64,000 nucleotides of DNA from Megamerina dolium (taxonomy: Eukaryota; Arthropoda; Insecta; Diptera; Megamerinidae). The notes under the pieces are model-generated. The model saw only the letters and a program-made list of their open reading frames with translations, did no database searches and was not told the DNA's origin. The stretch spans positions 39,056,055 through 39,120,054 of the forward strand of contig OY978529.1 in the NCBI GenBank assembly GCA_963854835.1, given 5' to 3'. The position numbers and the translations under genes are program-made. Shown here one piece after another: positions 34,545 through 47,599 of this stretch (position 1 is its first letter; every line of letters begins with the position of its first letter).

Positions 34545-36670
34545 TTGTTTACTTAAACAATGAATTATTATAATTAATTATTACAATTTCTGCACTATGT
34601 CGAAGTATGTAGTGCTTCATTGTGAAACAGTGAATATCAAAGACCACAAACGTCACATGAAACGTCAGACTATAACAGACCACAATCGTTAACAACGACA
34701 AAGTAAAAAACTGTCAACATTTTGTCATAGCTACTAGAAATTGGATCCAAACGACATACTATACATACATAATTCATTCAGTTTTAAAATGGGAAAATAT
34801 TAAAATAAACTGATTTAGATATAGGCTCATTTGATAATTAGATATGTAATCAATCATTTAAGCAAATGAGTAGTATTGTAATATGTCAAACATTAAGGTT
34901 GAGCGAGGTGAAGTAATCATATGCTAGAAGTTTTATATAACTTACCTGAATTTAAAATTTCCTATATTCCTCTTTGAATATATTTTAACAATCATCATCA
35001 TCAGAATCAACGTCATCATCATTACATTCATCATAGCAATCATGATTGTCGCTATCAACATCACTGATGTCTTTTTTTCTTATTAACATTGTTGTTCTTC
35101 GTATGATTGTGGTTATTTTACAAGCATAATTCATTTCTTCTAAGATATACATACATACATAGGTGTATGTATACTCATAATATATAATTATCTTGTATAC
35201 TTACAATATGATTATATGGTACGGAATTATTACTATTATTATTATTGTTCTTCTTATTGTTGATATTACTACCATTCAATGTAAACACACATAGATACAA
35301 TGGCGCCAATGTCGGGGGATGTGAGTATATTGTGGGCGATATTGATAGATTGGCCTTCATAAATATTTTTAGAATCATAAACGAAATATTCGAGGTTGTA
35401 TTTTCGACGAATTTTGTCAAACAAATAAATTTGCAAAAAGGTGTCTACACGTTAGGTGTATTTTCAAACGTCAACAAATGATAGCAACAGCTTTTATTGA
35501 ATTTAAAAGAGAAGGAATGTATTTCAATTTGGTTTTGATTTGCAAAAACATTCATTTTAATTATGGACAAGTGGAACAATTCAACTTTTTGTTCGAATTT
35601 AAGAATTAATGACAAAATGAATACTTGACATCAACTTTTGATAATGTTGGACAAAATTAAAGGCAGTCAGTAACTGCTGCTATTTTTGGGTTTCTTAAAA
35701 AAGAGAGAGAGAAAAAAAAAACACTTTAAAACTTCAACTCCCCATATATGATTTGTAGATTTCTAGCTCTGAATATATACTATACTTATGTATTCATATA
35801 TATATACATAAAATTGCAACTATACCTCCCCCTTCCGTTTGATTTGTATTCGCATATTATATAGTACATTTCTATCTATGATTTTTCCATCAAGCAAGTT
35901 TTTTTCTTTGTAGAAAAAGTATAAATACAAAACAACTATAAAAACAACATATTATCACGTGACGTGCGTGATTTCTATATATGACTTTGCTCGCATTATT
36001 GCAATTACTATCACATTGTTGTTGTTATGATTGTCAGCAATTATTGTTGCATGCGAATTGTTTGTCACAGCATATTCTTGTTCTCTATTCTCAATATTAT
36101 TGTTATTATTATGTATTACAATTATTAATCATCATGCTGTTGGTATGTGGTGTTGTTATTTAACCAACAGTTAACAGTGAATGTACATTTCTCTATTTTA
36201 CTGCTTCGTTATCATTGTTGCTATTATGCATTATTGTTATTATATCATTATTATTTGAGTCGATTTTTTCAACATTTCTTTCTAGTTCGATTCTTTGTGG
36301 TAGCTAGCTGTAAACAGAAAAAGTATAAATTCTTTTTACTTCTTGATTTTGTGTATTTGGATTCTTTGAATCAGCTACTGGATTCAAATACAGGTTTGTC
36401 GCATTAAATAATAACATTTCAGTAAATCATTGTTTCAATAGAGCACTTAGTTGAAGTCCTATATAGGAAATTTTCATCCGATTCAATCTTCAATTATTAA
36501 CCTCTTCTAAAATCATTGACTTTCAAATGAAGTCTCCACAGAAGCCTTTAACTCATTAGCTTGCGAGCAATGGGCCTATAGAAGCATTTGTGTGAATAAA
36601 GGTTCTATAGAAGCTCAATTTTTCATTCAACAATCTTCATGCTCTTGTTAAGGATTCTGTTTTTTTATTG
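34545..36670. other. AT-rich intergenic stretch with (ATC)n and (ATT)n tracts
   Basis: An irregular (ATC)n tract at about 34989-35065 and TTATTG/ATTATT tracts around 35225-35260 and 35990-36260 generate ORFs of 34-86 codons with biased composition. No gene supported. Confidence 0.4.
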
Positions 36671-36681
36671 CAAATTAACAT

Positions 36682-36830
36682 CACAGTATTTTGGTTGTAT
36701 AACGAAACATTGTGGGCTGTAAATGGAAAAGTGATATAATTTAAAAAGGCGGTTATAACGAAATGCCGCATACAGAGCGGTTGTATAGCGAGGTATTGGT
36801 GTATAAGGATGTAATAATGAGAAATACTTA
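36682..36830. mobile_element. Possible pogo/Tigger-like MITE relic
   Basis: Left part CAGTATTTTGGTTGTATAAC and right part GGTTGTATAGCGAGGTATTG are imperfect inverted ends. They resemble the CAGT...CCTCGCTATAACG ends known for pogo/Tigger elements and the better pair at 58317-58447. Both sites are also followed by GTAATAATGAG. Weak evidence; no coding content. Confidence 0.35.
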
Positions 36831-36834
36831 GGAA

Positions 36835-37840
36835 GGTCCATAATGTGTCACTATGTCAAAAAAGTTATTATTTCGTGGCATAGTTAATTAGTTGGTTTGG
36901 TAAGCTTTTGCGATAACTTTAAAATATTAGTAATTTTAAAGTAATTTGTATTTTTTGAGCTCACGCTTAGGCTTCGAGCTTAACAAAATATCCTTTCAAA
37001 GCGAATGTTTCCATAACCAAACTTCCATAAGGCTTTATAACAATTGTTTAGACAAGGTTTCATCTTCGTTAAGGTAAATAGTTTCAATGGAATCGATTTA
37101 ACTCTGCAAATTTTGCGGAGTTAAAGTATTTGGAAAATCTTTTGACCGTTAAAATTGATATTGAAAAGAAATTTCAAATATTTTCAGAAGTGTTTTGCAA
37201 TAATACAATATTTAATTTGTTATTTCATGGATAAATAACCGAATGAAGGTATTTCTAGTTATTTTTTCACAGTTGAAGTGCAAATTAGTCTCTGGCAATT
37301 TCATTCGCTTTGCATTTTTCTGAGCTCGCTTGTTAAAACTATTTCCAAATGTATTTACATACAACCTTTTAGTGAATTTATTGTATTGAATTGATATATA
37401 ATCCTTACCATAAAAATGTCACTCAATTGTAAATCACATGAAATTTGACTAGGTCTTATTCAAATAAGGAAACCTTTTTCTTTTAGTTTTTCAGAAAAAT
37501 TTTCAAAATATCTAAAAATCATATATAACAATTAACAATGTAATAACATAAGTTAAGGAATGAAGGTAAGAAATTCTTTTGTTTGTATAGGATAAGTGTA
37601 GACAGGCATATGTATGTCATGTTAGAGTTGCTCAAAATATATGCATATATAATCATAAGCAAGTACAAGGATTATGAAAAATTGACGATTTGACTGTTTA
37701 AAAAAATTTACTGCCTAGCGACGTCACAAGCTGTCTGTACATCTTTTAAATGACATAAAATACGGCTGAATATACCAAAACATTTGCAATTGGAATTAAT
37801 AGTGATTTTTGAAAGTATTGCGATTAAACATTTTTTCTAG
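36835..37840. other. AT-rich stretch, no gene seen
   Basis: No recognisable ORF, RNA gene or element termini. Confidence 0.4.
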
Positions 37841-37845
37841 TTTTT

Positions 37846-39737
37846 ATACCCTGCATAATGCAATATGCATGGTATATTCATTTCGGTCAGATGTTTGTGT
37901 CCACTTGAAGGAATCTCCGGAGATATAGACATAGATATATATTCGTGATCAGCGTTGATTAAATTTTCGATTTAACGATGTCCGTCCGTCCGTCCGTCTG
38001 TCTGTCTGTCACCTGGCTGGTTCGCACGATAACTTGAGTAAATATTGAGCTATTTCGATGAAATTTGGCATAAGTAATCTGTGATCCAAGGGTACGGAGG
38101 GGATTGATATTGGGCATGATCGGTCCATAACCACGCCCACACCAAGCATTCAAAGCGACTAACCTCGAAATTTTCAAAATTTTTAACTTGCTATAACTCA
38201 CATAATATACCACTTGGGACAACAATATTTGGCACATAGACTTATATTATACTACTATATAACCTCGCCAGAAGTGGTTGAGCCACGCCTAATTTTTAGC
38301 GTAGCTCTCATACAAAGTGTCTGTACTTCTTTAAAATTGAAACTGCTGTAACTTCTACAATCTTCTGTCTAGAATAACCACAATTGACACTTAGATTAAC
38401 ATGGCAGTGAGAAATAATATGGCAAAAAATCAGTGTGCCACGCCCACTCCTTTTTGGGTCTGCCATACAAAGTTGCGGAAATTAAAAAAAATGTTACCGG
38501 TTATAACTTGCAAACTATTCAGCGTAGAATAACGAGACTTAAGGTATGGATTAGCATTGTACGAGCAACTTGGCTCACAGAAAATGGGCGCACCACGCAA
38601 AGTGTTTATCGTAGCCCCCATACAAATTTTAAATTGAAGCAGCTGTAACTTCGGCAATCTTCTGTCTAGAATAACCATAATTGACACTTAAATTAATATC
38701 GTAGTCCGCAAAAATCTGGCAGAAAATCAGTGTGCCACGCCTACTCTTTCATGAGTCTCCCATACAAAGTCGAGGGAATTAAACTAAAACTTTTAAGCTC
38801 CATAACTTACAAACCATTTAGCGTAGGGACAATGAGATTTAAGGTATGGATTAGTATTGTACGAGCAACTAGGCTCACAGAAAATGGGCGCACCACGCCC
38901 ACTGTTTATCGTAGCCCCCATACAAATTTTAAATTGAAACAGCTGTAACTTAGGCAATCTTATGTCTAGAAAAACCATAATGGACACTTCAATTAATATC
39001 ATAGTCGGAAATAATCTGGCAGAAAATCAGTGTGCCACCCCCACTCCTTCATGGGTCTCCCATACAAAGTCAAGGGAATTAAACTAAAACTTTTAAGCGC
39101 CATAACTTATAAATCATTTAGCGTAAAAGAGCGAGATTTTAGGTATGGATTAGTATTGTAGGAGCAACTAGACTCACAGGAAATGGACGCGAAACGCCCA
39201 CTGTTGATAGTAGCCGCCATACAAAATGACCGAATTTCTTTTAAATTGAAATAGCTGTAACTTCTGTATCCTTCTGTCTAGAACAATCATAATTAACACT
39301 TAGGTTAATATGGTAGTCGGAAATAATCTGGCTTAAAATCAGCGTACCACGCCCACTTCTTATTGGGGCTCCCATACAAAGTTGAGGAAATTAAACAAAA
39401 ATTTTAACCACCATAACTTATAAACTATTCAACGTAGGACACCTAATTTAAGGTGTGGATTAACGTTGAAAAATTAATTGGATTTACTAGAAAGTGGTAA
39501 GCCACGCCCACTTTATATAGCTCCCTTACTAAGCCTCGGAATTATCTTAAAATCCTTTTACTTCGTCAAAGTCAACCATATTTCGGGTGTAAATTAGTAG
39601 TATATGCAAAAATTGTTTCTCGAAAACTGGAAATAAAAGAAAAGTTGGATATTCGAGTAAACTTTTTATATATAAATCTACATATGCAGGGTATAGTTTG
39701 GTCGGCCCCAGCCGACTGTAAGGAGATTTTTTTTTTT
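37846..39737 (+). mobile_element. DINE-1-like Helentron-associated element, copy 3
   Basis: Longest of the three copies (1.9 kb). 5' end ATACCCTGCA at 37846-37855, a short (GTCC)n tract near 37980-38010, then about ten core monomers marked by CCACGCCCAC-like blocks near 38128, 38283, 38438, 38593, 38735, 38893, 39035, 39192, 39347 and 39502 (spacing 142-158 bp). The right end has the inverted copy TGCAGGGTAT (39685-39694), a GTCGGC/GCCGAC hairpin (39701-39716) and a T-run. It has one more 300-bp dimer than copy 1. The ORFs at 38430, 38433, 38730 and 38793 are by-products of the repeated core. Confidence 0.82.
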
Positions 39738-39739
39738 AT

Positions 39740-41065
39740 TATTGCCCAGGAAAGTCTTAATTATTTTTTATTTTAAAAATTATTTTTGATTTAATTTAAT
39801 TTTTTGCTTGTAAATAAACTATTAAGACTCAAAAATAAATTTCTATTCCAAAAATAAATTTTATAGTATTTTTGAACAAAAACACCATCAGAAAATATTT
39901 ACGATTATTAAATTTTGATTTGTTCAATATTAAATTCTTCATTAACATGATCTCTTCCATTACATTTGTCTGTTATAATTTAACAGTGATCATTAACAGT
40001 CATCCTAACAGTGACCATAACATTTCTCTCTCACTCTCTATCTCTATCTCTTATCAGCAATGATCTTCCGTATACAAACAGATACTATACTGTTGTGTAT
40101 CGTAAATAATAATAAACACGCAATGATTTTGAGCCAATTCACACAGAATAGGCTGGGGCGCAATGCTCATTTAAACGTATCAGTTGCAAATTGGCTTTTA
40201 AAGCATGCGGTATTCGTTTTTGTAATGGCTATAAACATATATAATAAATAATAATAACAGTTATCCAAAGCACATTAATAAAGAAGCCAATAATACTCGT
40301 AACGGCGTGATTCTATTTAAACGAATCTCAATTAAACGTTAGTTATTACGGTGCGCGTGTGCATGTGTATGGTTGTGGTACGGCTAAATAAAATTAAGCT
40401 AATGCCAATTAATTGAGGATAAACAAAACAACCATATAAGGTAGAAACAAAATGATGTAGGTATCTATAATAAAAACCAATTAATTAAAATAAAGAGATG
40501 TAAACATTCGTGAACCGAAATACATAACAAAATATTTTAATTAAATTGCAAACATTAAAGTTTTATAAAAAATAAAAACATAAATTGTTTGTACCCACAT
40601 ATATTGTTTTTATAAATATTTATGAATGAATAATTTTTGTTTCGAACTGAGGAAATAATTACTTTGTGTGACAAATTGTGGGCGATCGGAAGAAGAGCGA
40701 ATGCCCGTAAGGCGTAAAATATGAAATTTGTCTTATAAAGAATTCCACAAGGGAGAGAGCGATGCTTCGTTGTGGGAATTTGAGAAATAATATTGAACTT
40801 GGACGCCGTCTAATAGGACTCTTTACCATTTGGAATAATCGTGGGATATTGGTTAAACCAGTTTAATATTGATTGTAGATTTGTTTTTGATCAGAAGCGG
40901 CTCACTCGACCGCGTGTCAAGCATAGTTAACGAGGATTTTTTAGAATTTGGAGGGGATAATTCTCAAAGGCTTTTTGCAGAAAGCGAAACCATCACGGAA
41001 CTATAGGTAATACTGTAATAGTAATAAAAAAAGTATGCCACGTTTTGATAAGTCCGAAAAATCCA
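39740..41065. other. AT-rich stretch, no gene seen
   Basis: Contains a short (CT)n-like tract near 40025-40055. No supported ORF or RNA gene. Confidence 0.4.
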
Positions 41066-41074
41066 TTTAAGGCA

Positions 41075-41395
41075 AATAAATAATGGGTTAATATGTGAAA
41101 AACATTATTTCTCTTCAAAACATCAAATAAATCATAAAAGGGAGAGACTTAATGGGTTAATATATTCCAAAATTACATCTCTAAAGTTTTTAAGTACAAA
41201 TTAAGCTTCTATAGACCACCATAATGGTTGAAAAATATGATTTCGTCTCAATAGTTATTACAAAAAAGGTCCAGAGGTAGAAATGTAATGGGTTAATCAA
41301 TCTGTAGACCACCATAATGGTTGAAAAATAATCTCTCTTGAAAAGTAAACAAAATCTCTATAATGGGTTAGTATATTTCGCACATATTTCTACAG
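41075..41395 (+). repeat. Degenerate tandem repeat with AATGGGTTAAT landmark
   Basis: The landmark AATGGGTTAATAT or a close variant occurs near 41081, 41151, 41288 and 41362. The block TAGACCACCATAATGGTTGA occurs twice (near 41213 and 41303). Units are irregular (70-140 bp). No coding sense. Confidence 0.55.
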
Positions 41396-41399
41396 AAGA

Positions 41400-43335
41400 T
41401 TCTAATATATGGGACTGAATGCAAAAACATTCTCAAATGTAAAAGTAATCGATATATGCTTTTTATTGTTATACCAACATATTCAGAAAGAGGCACTCTT
41501 GAGAATTGTAACAGAAAAAATTGACGTTGAAACTTAAAATAAACAACCACAACACTGTGCATCACTTCCATTATCCAACAATCATATCGTACTCTGATCC
41601 CAATCACTTTTTTTTTTGTCTCATAGTGTTATTGTTAATCATTATTTGCATAAAATAAACATTTTAAGCGATTTTCATCAAATGATCTCATTCCGTTTTT
41701 GTTACAAGCAACGGTGTGCTTTGTTGCTGATTATTTTTAGCGCCTTACTTGTTGTTGTTGTTTGTTTTTTGCGAAAACAATTTTAAACAAAAAATACGTT
41801 TAAAATACACAAAATTAACAAAATACACAAATATACAAGCACATTTATTTGTTAAGTTTAGCTTTCAATAATCATGTAAGCAAAGAAATGTGAAATATTT
41901 AAATAAATTTGCATAATTAAATATCAATATTTATCTAACCGTACTATCTACATATTCACTCAGCACTGAACTTTAATTAAAGTAGATATCAGTCGGTGTA
42001 TTTTAATTTTCAATTGATCGATATACATACCTATCTACTCGATAGTACGAGTATATTTCTTGTTCTCTTTCTCAGTGACAGTTGATGTTGTTCTAGCTGA
42101 TTTACATATTATCAATTGTGGTATTTTATAACATCATCATTAGGCTACGTGCCTTGAAATAATGTCTCTGTGCAATTATTTAATTATTAAGCTTCATAAT
42201 AATTTCGTTGTTAAATTTATTTCGCGATATGTCATTAATAATAATGTCAGTAGTGACAATTTGACAACCGTTCACACCTCTCTTAACTGAAACTGGTTTA
42301 GGTACTTTTCTACAATTGATGTCATTTTATTTTGTTCGTTTTTGTTGTTATTGTTGATATTTCCAATTAAAAATTATTTGGAAAAAGTGCTAATTAATGA
42401 ATTAAGAATTTTTTGAAAATTCTTCAGCAGTTTAAACTGTTCATCATTGTGTGTGGCATAATTTAGGGTTACCAGATGGCAATGATTTTTCTTTTGTAAT
42501 ATTTCTTATAGAAGTGACTATTATGCAGACCAGTAGGCTACCAGGCTGATTACCCTGTCAAGCCCAGTTAGATTGAAGCCTCAGGGCAACTACATACTTT
42601 GTGGCAGAAACAATTTAACTACCATAAAGGGTATACTGTTTGAAAACTTGAGCACCGAAATAGTCAAACACAGGTTGGTAGTTTATATATCACGTCAGTT
42701 CAGTATATGTATATCTCTTACGAGTACTACTGATTGAGGCTATACTTATTGAGAATTATTTTATAACGCTAAAGCGTTTAAGGTGCCCTCGCCGCAAACA
42801 CAATTTACAATTATTATGAAGAATCGAAGTATATTTAATCTAAATAATTATTTAGATTTTTCTTAAAAAATTTTCAAGTAAATTTTATCGGATAATCTTT
42901 ATTATCATACAAAAGAATCATTATTGCACTCTGAGGGTCTAATTTTTAATGACGTGTTCGAGCAGTTCGAATCTTTCAATTTCTTAATCTTAGACGGCTT
43001 ATCCAAGTAGACTTTGGACTCGCATAAGAACACTCTCAAAGGAACAAACAAACAATGTCAAACAAACAAACAAACAAGCAAACAATGTCAAAATGCCAAA
43101 ATAGTTTAACACTTTTACAGCTTCATCTGTTATAAAATCATTACTGGAAAAGGAACATTTAACTGAATCACCTTTAGATATAGATTGAGTCCTCCCATTT
43201 CCATTTCTGAATTGAAAGCTAATAGCAATTATATTTATGAAACGGCAAAAACGGATTTCCTCTTGTCAAACCTTTGACGTATGATGGTTAATTTGCAAAA
43301 ATTACATATAATGGAACTCTGAGGTACTGATCTTA
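41400..43335. other. AT-rich stretch, no gene seen
   Basis: Includes an (AAAC)n-rich tract near 43045-43085 with AACAATGTCAAA occurring twice. No gene supported; the 79-codon minus ORF at 41368 has no domain. Confidence 0.4.
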
Positions 43336-43337
43336 CT

Positions 43338-43704
43338 AAATAAAAATAAATATGTGGTACTTATAAGCCCCGAAAGGCTCTTTGGCCTGACTTCTCTTCC
43401 ATTAGTGTTGTGCGTGTTAAATTTTGGAAAGTATTATAAGGGATCTTTTTATTTTAGCCGGTTCCGAACGGCAGAGCTCTTGTGACAAAACTTTTTCTGA
43501 GCTTTGTCACAGCGTTTTTTTTTTTTTAGAAATTATCCCAATACAAATTGTTACTGCCGGAAGAATTGCCAATTGCTTTCCGACAAGTGGGTACCGTTCG
43601 ACAGAAAAATCTTTTCTATATTAAATTTTTTATTTTTTATTGGATTGACCCATGACCTACAGATCAAAGCTCCAACGCACTAACCCCTGAACTACGGTGC
43701 CCAC
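43338..43704 (-). mobile_element. tRNA-related SINE, full-length
   Basis: Inverted relative of the SINE at 24613. On the minus strand the head reads GGGCACCGTAGTTCAGGGG (43703 downward), with a degraded B-box (GGTCATGGGTCAATCC). The body follows with CCGTTCGGAACCGGC and GAGAAG landmarks, and it ends in the AAATAAATATG tail. The 66-codon plus ORF at 43424 lies within it and is not a gene. Confidence 0.75.
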
Positions 43705-43709
43705 TGTGA

Positions 43710-45560
43710 TTACTACTCGAGTATAATCTTGACTGTAAAACTCTGAGTTAATGAATTCATTCGCTGAGTATGACTTCGGAGGTCAATGACACCTCACTTT
43801 TTAACTGTGATTTTGTAATGGTACATAATTTTTAAATCCTCCATCAGACGTCAAAATTGTTATGAAGTTATCATTATGGTTGCCATGAGGTGGGCTCAAA
43901 ATAAGGTTTCATAGTACCAATATGCTTTCATGGTAAATTTTTAATTAATTGTTGAATATTTTATATTGTTTTATCGATCTAAAGTACATTAAAGTACTAA
44001 TGATTTTCGAATTAACTAAAATACATCCAGCTATTACATGTAATATCTAAAATACTACAAAATCCGTAAATTTTAACTTTGAATGAAAAAATGTCCTACA
44101 ATTTTTCCTCAACTCAAGAGATTCCAATAATCGTCAGTGTAATGTACAAAATATTCAAAACATTTCTTGAATGCAGTAAATTTTATGAAATTTGGCAACG
44201 ATTTCCTTATGCATGTATTTATATTTTGGCATTGTTCAATGCCAAAATATAAGCACAACAACAAAAACATCAAATTTTTAGTGAAATTTTCAATAGAAAA
44301 TATCGTAGCTCACGCTCGTGTGTATGTAACTACGAGTAGAAGTCCATATGTTTGTTTATTTATATATTTTTTTGGTTTATTTTGGTTTCACTTTTAAAAA
44401 AATAAACGTATAAATTCATTCTACGTATGTATGCATATATGGCATATGTCCAAAAAGAATATTTGTTTAATTGGTCAATGCAGACATATCGCATAGAAAT
44501 AATATCATACATATGTATATACATACATAAATAGAAATACTTGGCAAACTAGGTACATACACGCATTACATATAGGTTTAGTAGCGTAAACGTGAGATTA
44601 TTTTTGTTAATTAATTGATTAATTGAAAAATAGAAAATAAATGGAAATTAAGAAGAAGAAAAAAAAAACAAAACGATTAATGAAGGCTTTAACCGAAAAC
44701 ATGTATAAATGAGGAGGCTGTCAAAAAAGAAAATGTGGAAAAAGAACAATGTACCAAAGTTAATCATACCTTAAAAGATTATATATTTTAAATATGCATA
44801 AATAGTTACTAATGATGCCAAAGTGCATTTTGAAAAATTGTCCAATAAGACTGATTACCATAAAAAGCCAAGAAAATTATATTTTACACAATTCAAGAGA
44901 TGATTCATTAGACAAATTGTAGAAAAGTAGAAATGTTTTTAAATCATTATAATTAGATTTGCTGTAGGTAGTTATATATGTGGTACGCGATTTGCTCAAA
45001 AATAGCTTTGTCGAACAGTCAAAAATTTATATTTTGTCATAAATCGATTTATACGATATTTTTCCAAAGTATATATTTTCTTTTACAGTCGATATATGTA
45101 CTCGTATAGCGTTTTTGATGGGTCATCAATAGCATAAAGATTAATCAGTACTTGAAGTCATTGCCCAATGGAAGTCAAAATATTTTTATTTTGCTTGTGG
45201 AAAACTTTTCAATCAAATAATGAACGGTGCTGGTCATAAAAAAACTGATACCATCTGAAAAGATAAGCCTTTGATCGTAAAATTTTACTAATAAAAAAAT
45301 ATCTATATATTTATATTAAAAAAAAAGTGACATATTCCTGAAATTTATCAAACAACCTACATTCTTAGGTTTTTCTGAAAAACATTTTCCGTTAATAAAA
45401 TATTTTTAACAAGAAACAAAAACAACACATTACTAAATTGTGTGCTTATGATAACATATGTGTTTGAGGGTTAACTTCTGGACCATTCAAGTATAAATAT
45501 ATTATACATGCATGTAAGTGAATATAAAGCACACTTATAAACCTTCATATATGATAATAT
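43710..45560. other. AT-rich stretch, no gene seen
   Basis: No RNA gene, element end or domain-bearing ORF found; homopolymers and ACATA microsatellite fragments are common. Confidence 0.4.
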
Positions 45561-45574
45561 GCACATTAGTGTGG

Positions 45575-45795
45575 TTCAAAAAAGTGAAGTTGTCACGACT
45601 TAAAGGTTTCAGGTATCAAAAAATTCGTTTTGACTTTAGGTTTTTGGAGCAAGTTTAATTAGTTTGGTTAAAAAAGTGAAGTTGTTCTAAATTTCAAGTT
45701 TCAGATTTTAAAAACTTCGCCTTGTTCCAAATAGGTATATTGCCCAATTTAGACCAATTTGGAGCAACTTTAATAGACTCGAATAGACTAGCTCT
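45575..45795 (+). repeat. Two-unit degenerate repeat, about 95-bp pitch
   Basis: TGGTTCAAAAAAGTGAAGTTGT near 45572 recurs as TGGTTAAAAAAGTGAAGTTGT near 45664. Each is followed by a TTTCAGGTATCAAAA/TTTCAGATTTTAAAA block and a TTTGGAGCAA block. Confidence 0.55.
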
Positions 45796-45815
45796 GAGAA
45801 TGGAAAATTAAAGTA

Positions 45816-46385
45816 AGGGTGATCCAATAAGAGCTTCCGGTAGTTTTTTTTTTAATGAAACGCATTAAAATCAATTTAATAATCAAAAAGTGTATTTGAG
45901 ACGTAAGTTCGGTTTATGACATTTAATGTTTGAAAATAATTTATTTTAAATGTTGTGGCCAACTGGCTCTAACATGATCCATTCTATGGGTCCAATTTTC
46001 GAGCACTCTTTCGAACATTTCGGCCGATATTCCGTTAATTACGCGTGTTATGATCGCTTCTAATGCAGGAATCGATTGTGGTTTATCGACATAAACAACA
46101 TAGCTCCATAAAAAGTAATCCAACTGCGTCAGATCACAAGATCTGAACACCATAACCACAACATAACACCATATGAACACCATGAAATGGTCGAAGAGAA
46201 TGAAGAACATTTCTCACTGAACACTGAATTTTCACAATTTGTAAACGTTGTTCTGGCGTAAGTCTATTCATGGTGAAATGTCAATGAATAATGAACACAA
46301 ATGTCATATGTCAACATGATAGTTATAACACGTGAGATGTCTGAGAATCCCTATTGGAAAAAGTACCTCCTATTGGATCACCCTT
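45816..46385 (-). mobile_element. Internally deleted Tc1/mariner-like element with intact ends
   Basis: 570 bp with matching ends AGGGTGATCCAATAAGAG (left) and AAGGGTGATCCAATAGGAGG (right, inverted), flanked by TA on both sides (45814-45815 and 46386-46387). It retains only the C-terminal part of a DDE transposase on the minus strand (ORF 46210-45941). SCDLTQLDYFLWSYV carries the third catalytic Asp context; then YVDKPQSIPALEAIITRVIN and ENWTHRMDHVRAS. Most of the coding region is deleted, so it needs a transposase in trans. The degraded relative at 5244-5752 has the same deletion structure, so a shortened form was itself propagated. Confidence 0.78.
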
Positions 46386-46453
46386 TATAATAATATGAAA
46401 ACTAAATTCACTTTGAATCCAAGAACTGAGAGAGATCAAATTAAAAATTGTCA

Positions 46454-46494
46454 AACCGCAACTTATGTGGGTGACACCCACATAAGTTGCGGTT
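46454..46494. repeat. 41-bp near-perfect palindrome
   Basis: Left arm AACCGCAACTTATGTGGGTG (46454-46473), one central base, then the exact reverse complement (46475-46494). All 20 arm bases pair. It is not part of the Tc1/mariner-like element ending at 46385 and matches no other sequence I noticed in the window. A one-base loop argues against a microRNA precursor. Confidence 0.95.
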
Positions 46495-46544
46495 CAATGT
46501 TAAAGTCAAAAATTTTCTATCAATAAAGCTGCCTAGCAATCTAT

Positions 46545-47550
46545 CTTAGGGGGCCGAAATGTTCCCCAATAATTTCTCTTCCTCAACATTGGCCCGTTAA
46601 GGAAACTCCCATATAAAATGATCGATAAACCCCTAGAAAAACTCTGAAAATTCACAATAACAATCGCTCCAGGAAATGTATTAGAGAACCCATTTTATTA
46701 TTCCTCATCAGCATTTTCTTTAAATACTACATATTTATCCTCTACCTCCTTAAGAAGGCAAAGAACCATTTATGTTTTGTTTTTTAATGTAAAATGTCCT
46801 CCATTAATTTTCCCCTCTTTAAAATTTACTCCAAATATATTCACCCTATCTTCATCCCTTACTTACACTCTAACTCATTAAGGAGGCTGCCATATAACAC
46901 AAATGCGAAAATCACCTGAAAATATGCAAATACCCCTATAGATGGCTAGGAATTGACACTAATGGTGAAACGTATAACCAACTTCCATTAATTTTTCATC
47001 ACCAATATTTTCCCTAAAATCATGCTCCACTGTAAAATGAACGTAAAAAATACATAGAGTGCTGAATTTATTAACAGATACACATTAAAATTTCCCCGTG
47101 AAAGTTTTAATCAGATATTTTTACCCTCAATTTCCACTTCTTAGGGGGCTCCCATAAAAAATTGATACTTGAAATTGAAAAGTGGAACTTATTTCTGTTT
47201 ACTAGGAAAAAATGCTTGAAATGATTCAAAATTTATATTTTTCACTGAGGCAGCCAGAGCCAGAAAGGTGCTACTACTCACTTTCTTACATTCAAGGGTC
47301 ATTATTTTTAAAACCATAGAATCCTCGAAACATATTTATCTCCGATTTCCACCTTTAAAGGGAATATTTTTTTGAGGAAAAAATTCTTGAAATGACCTAC
47401 ATTTATGTTTTTCGCTGGGCCAGATTGCCAGAATTTTGTTGCACCTTGATATGTAACGAAATGTGCTACTACTTATTTCTTGACCTTGGTCAGGGTCAAT
47501 ATCTTTAAAATTAAAAGTATCGCTTTCATTCAACTTGCTTCAAATTTGAA
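46545..47550 (+). repeat. Degenerate tandem array, family 3 (150-175-bp units)
   Basis: Units share CCTTAAG/CATTAAGGAGGCTGCC, CCCATATAAAATGA, ACCTGAAAAT, AATTTTTCATC and CAATATTTTCCC blocks, in that order. The same family, better preserved, lies at 51430-52040 and inverted at 49290-50500. Strongly diverged; the 65-codon minus ORF at 47336 is not a gene. Confidence 0.5.
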
Positions 47551-47599
47551 AAAAATTTTCATCAAAAACAGGAAACTTTTGGTATTCGTCATTCGCAAA

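Noticed and set aside
34985..35089. 34-aa acidic small ORF on the minus strand (MLIRKKDISDVDSDNHD...)
   Set aside because: Most of it lies on an irregular (ATC)n tract, which explains the Asp-rich reading; no flanking gene signals.
46454..46494. microRNA precursor
   Set aside because: A stem of 20 bp with a single-base centre cannot form a normal terminal loop, and perfect pairing without bulges is atypical.
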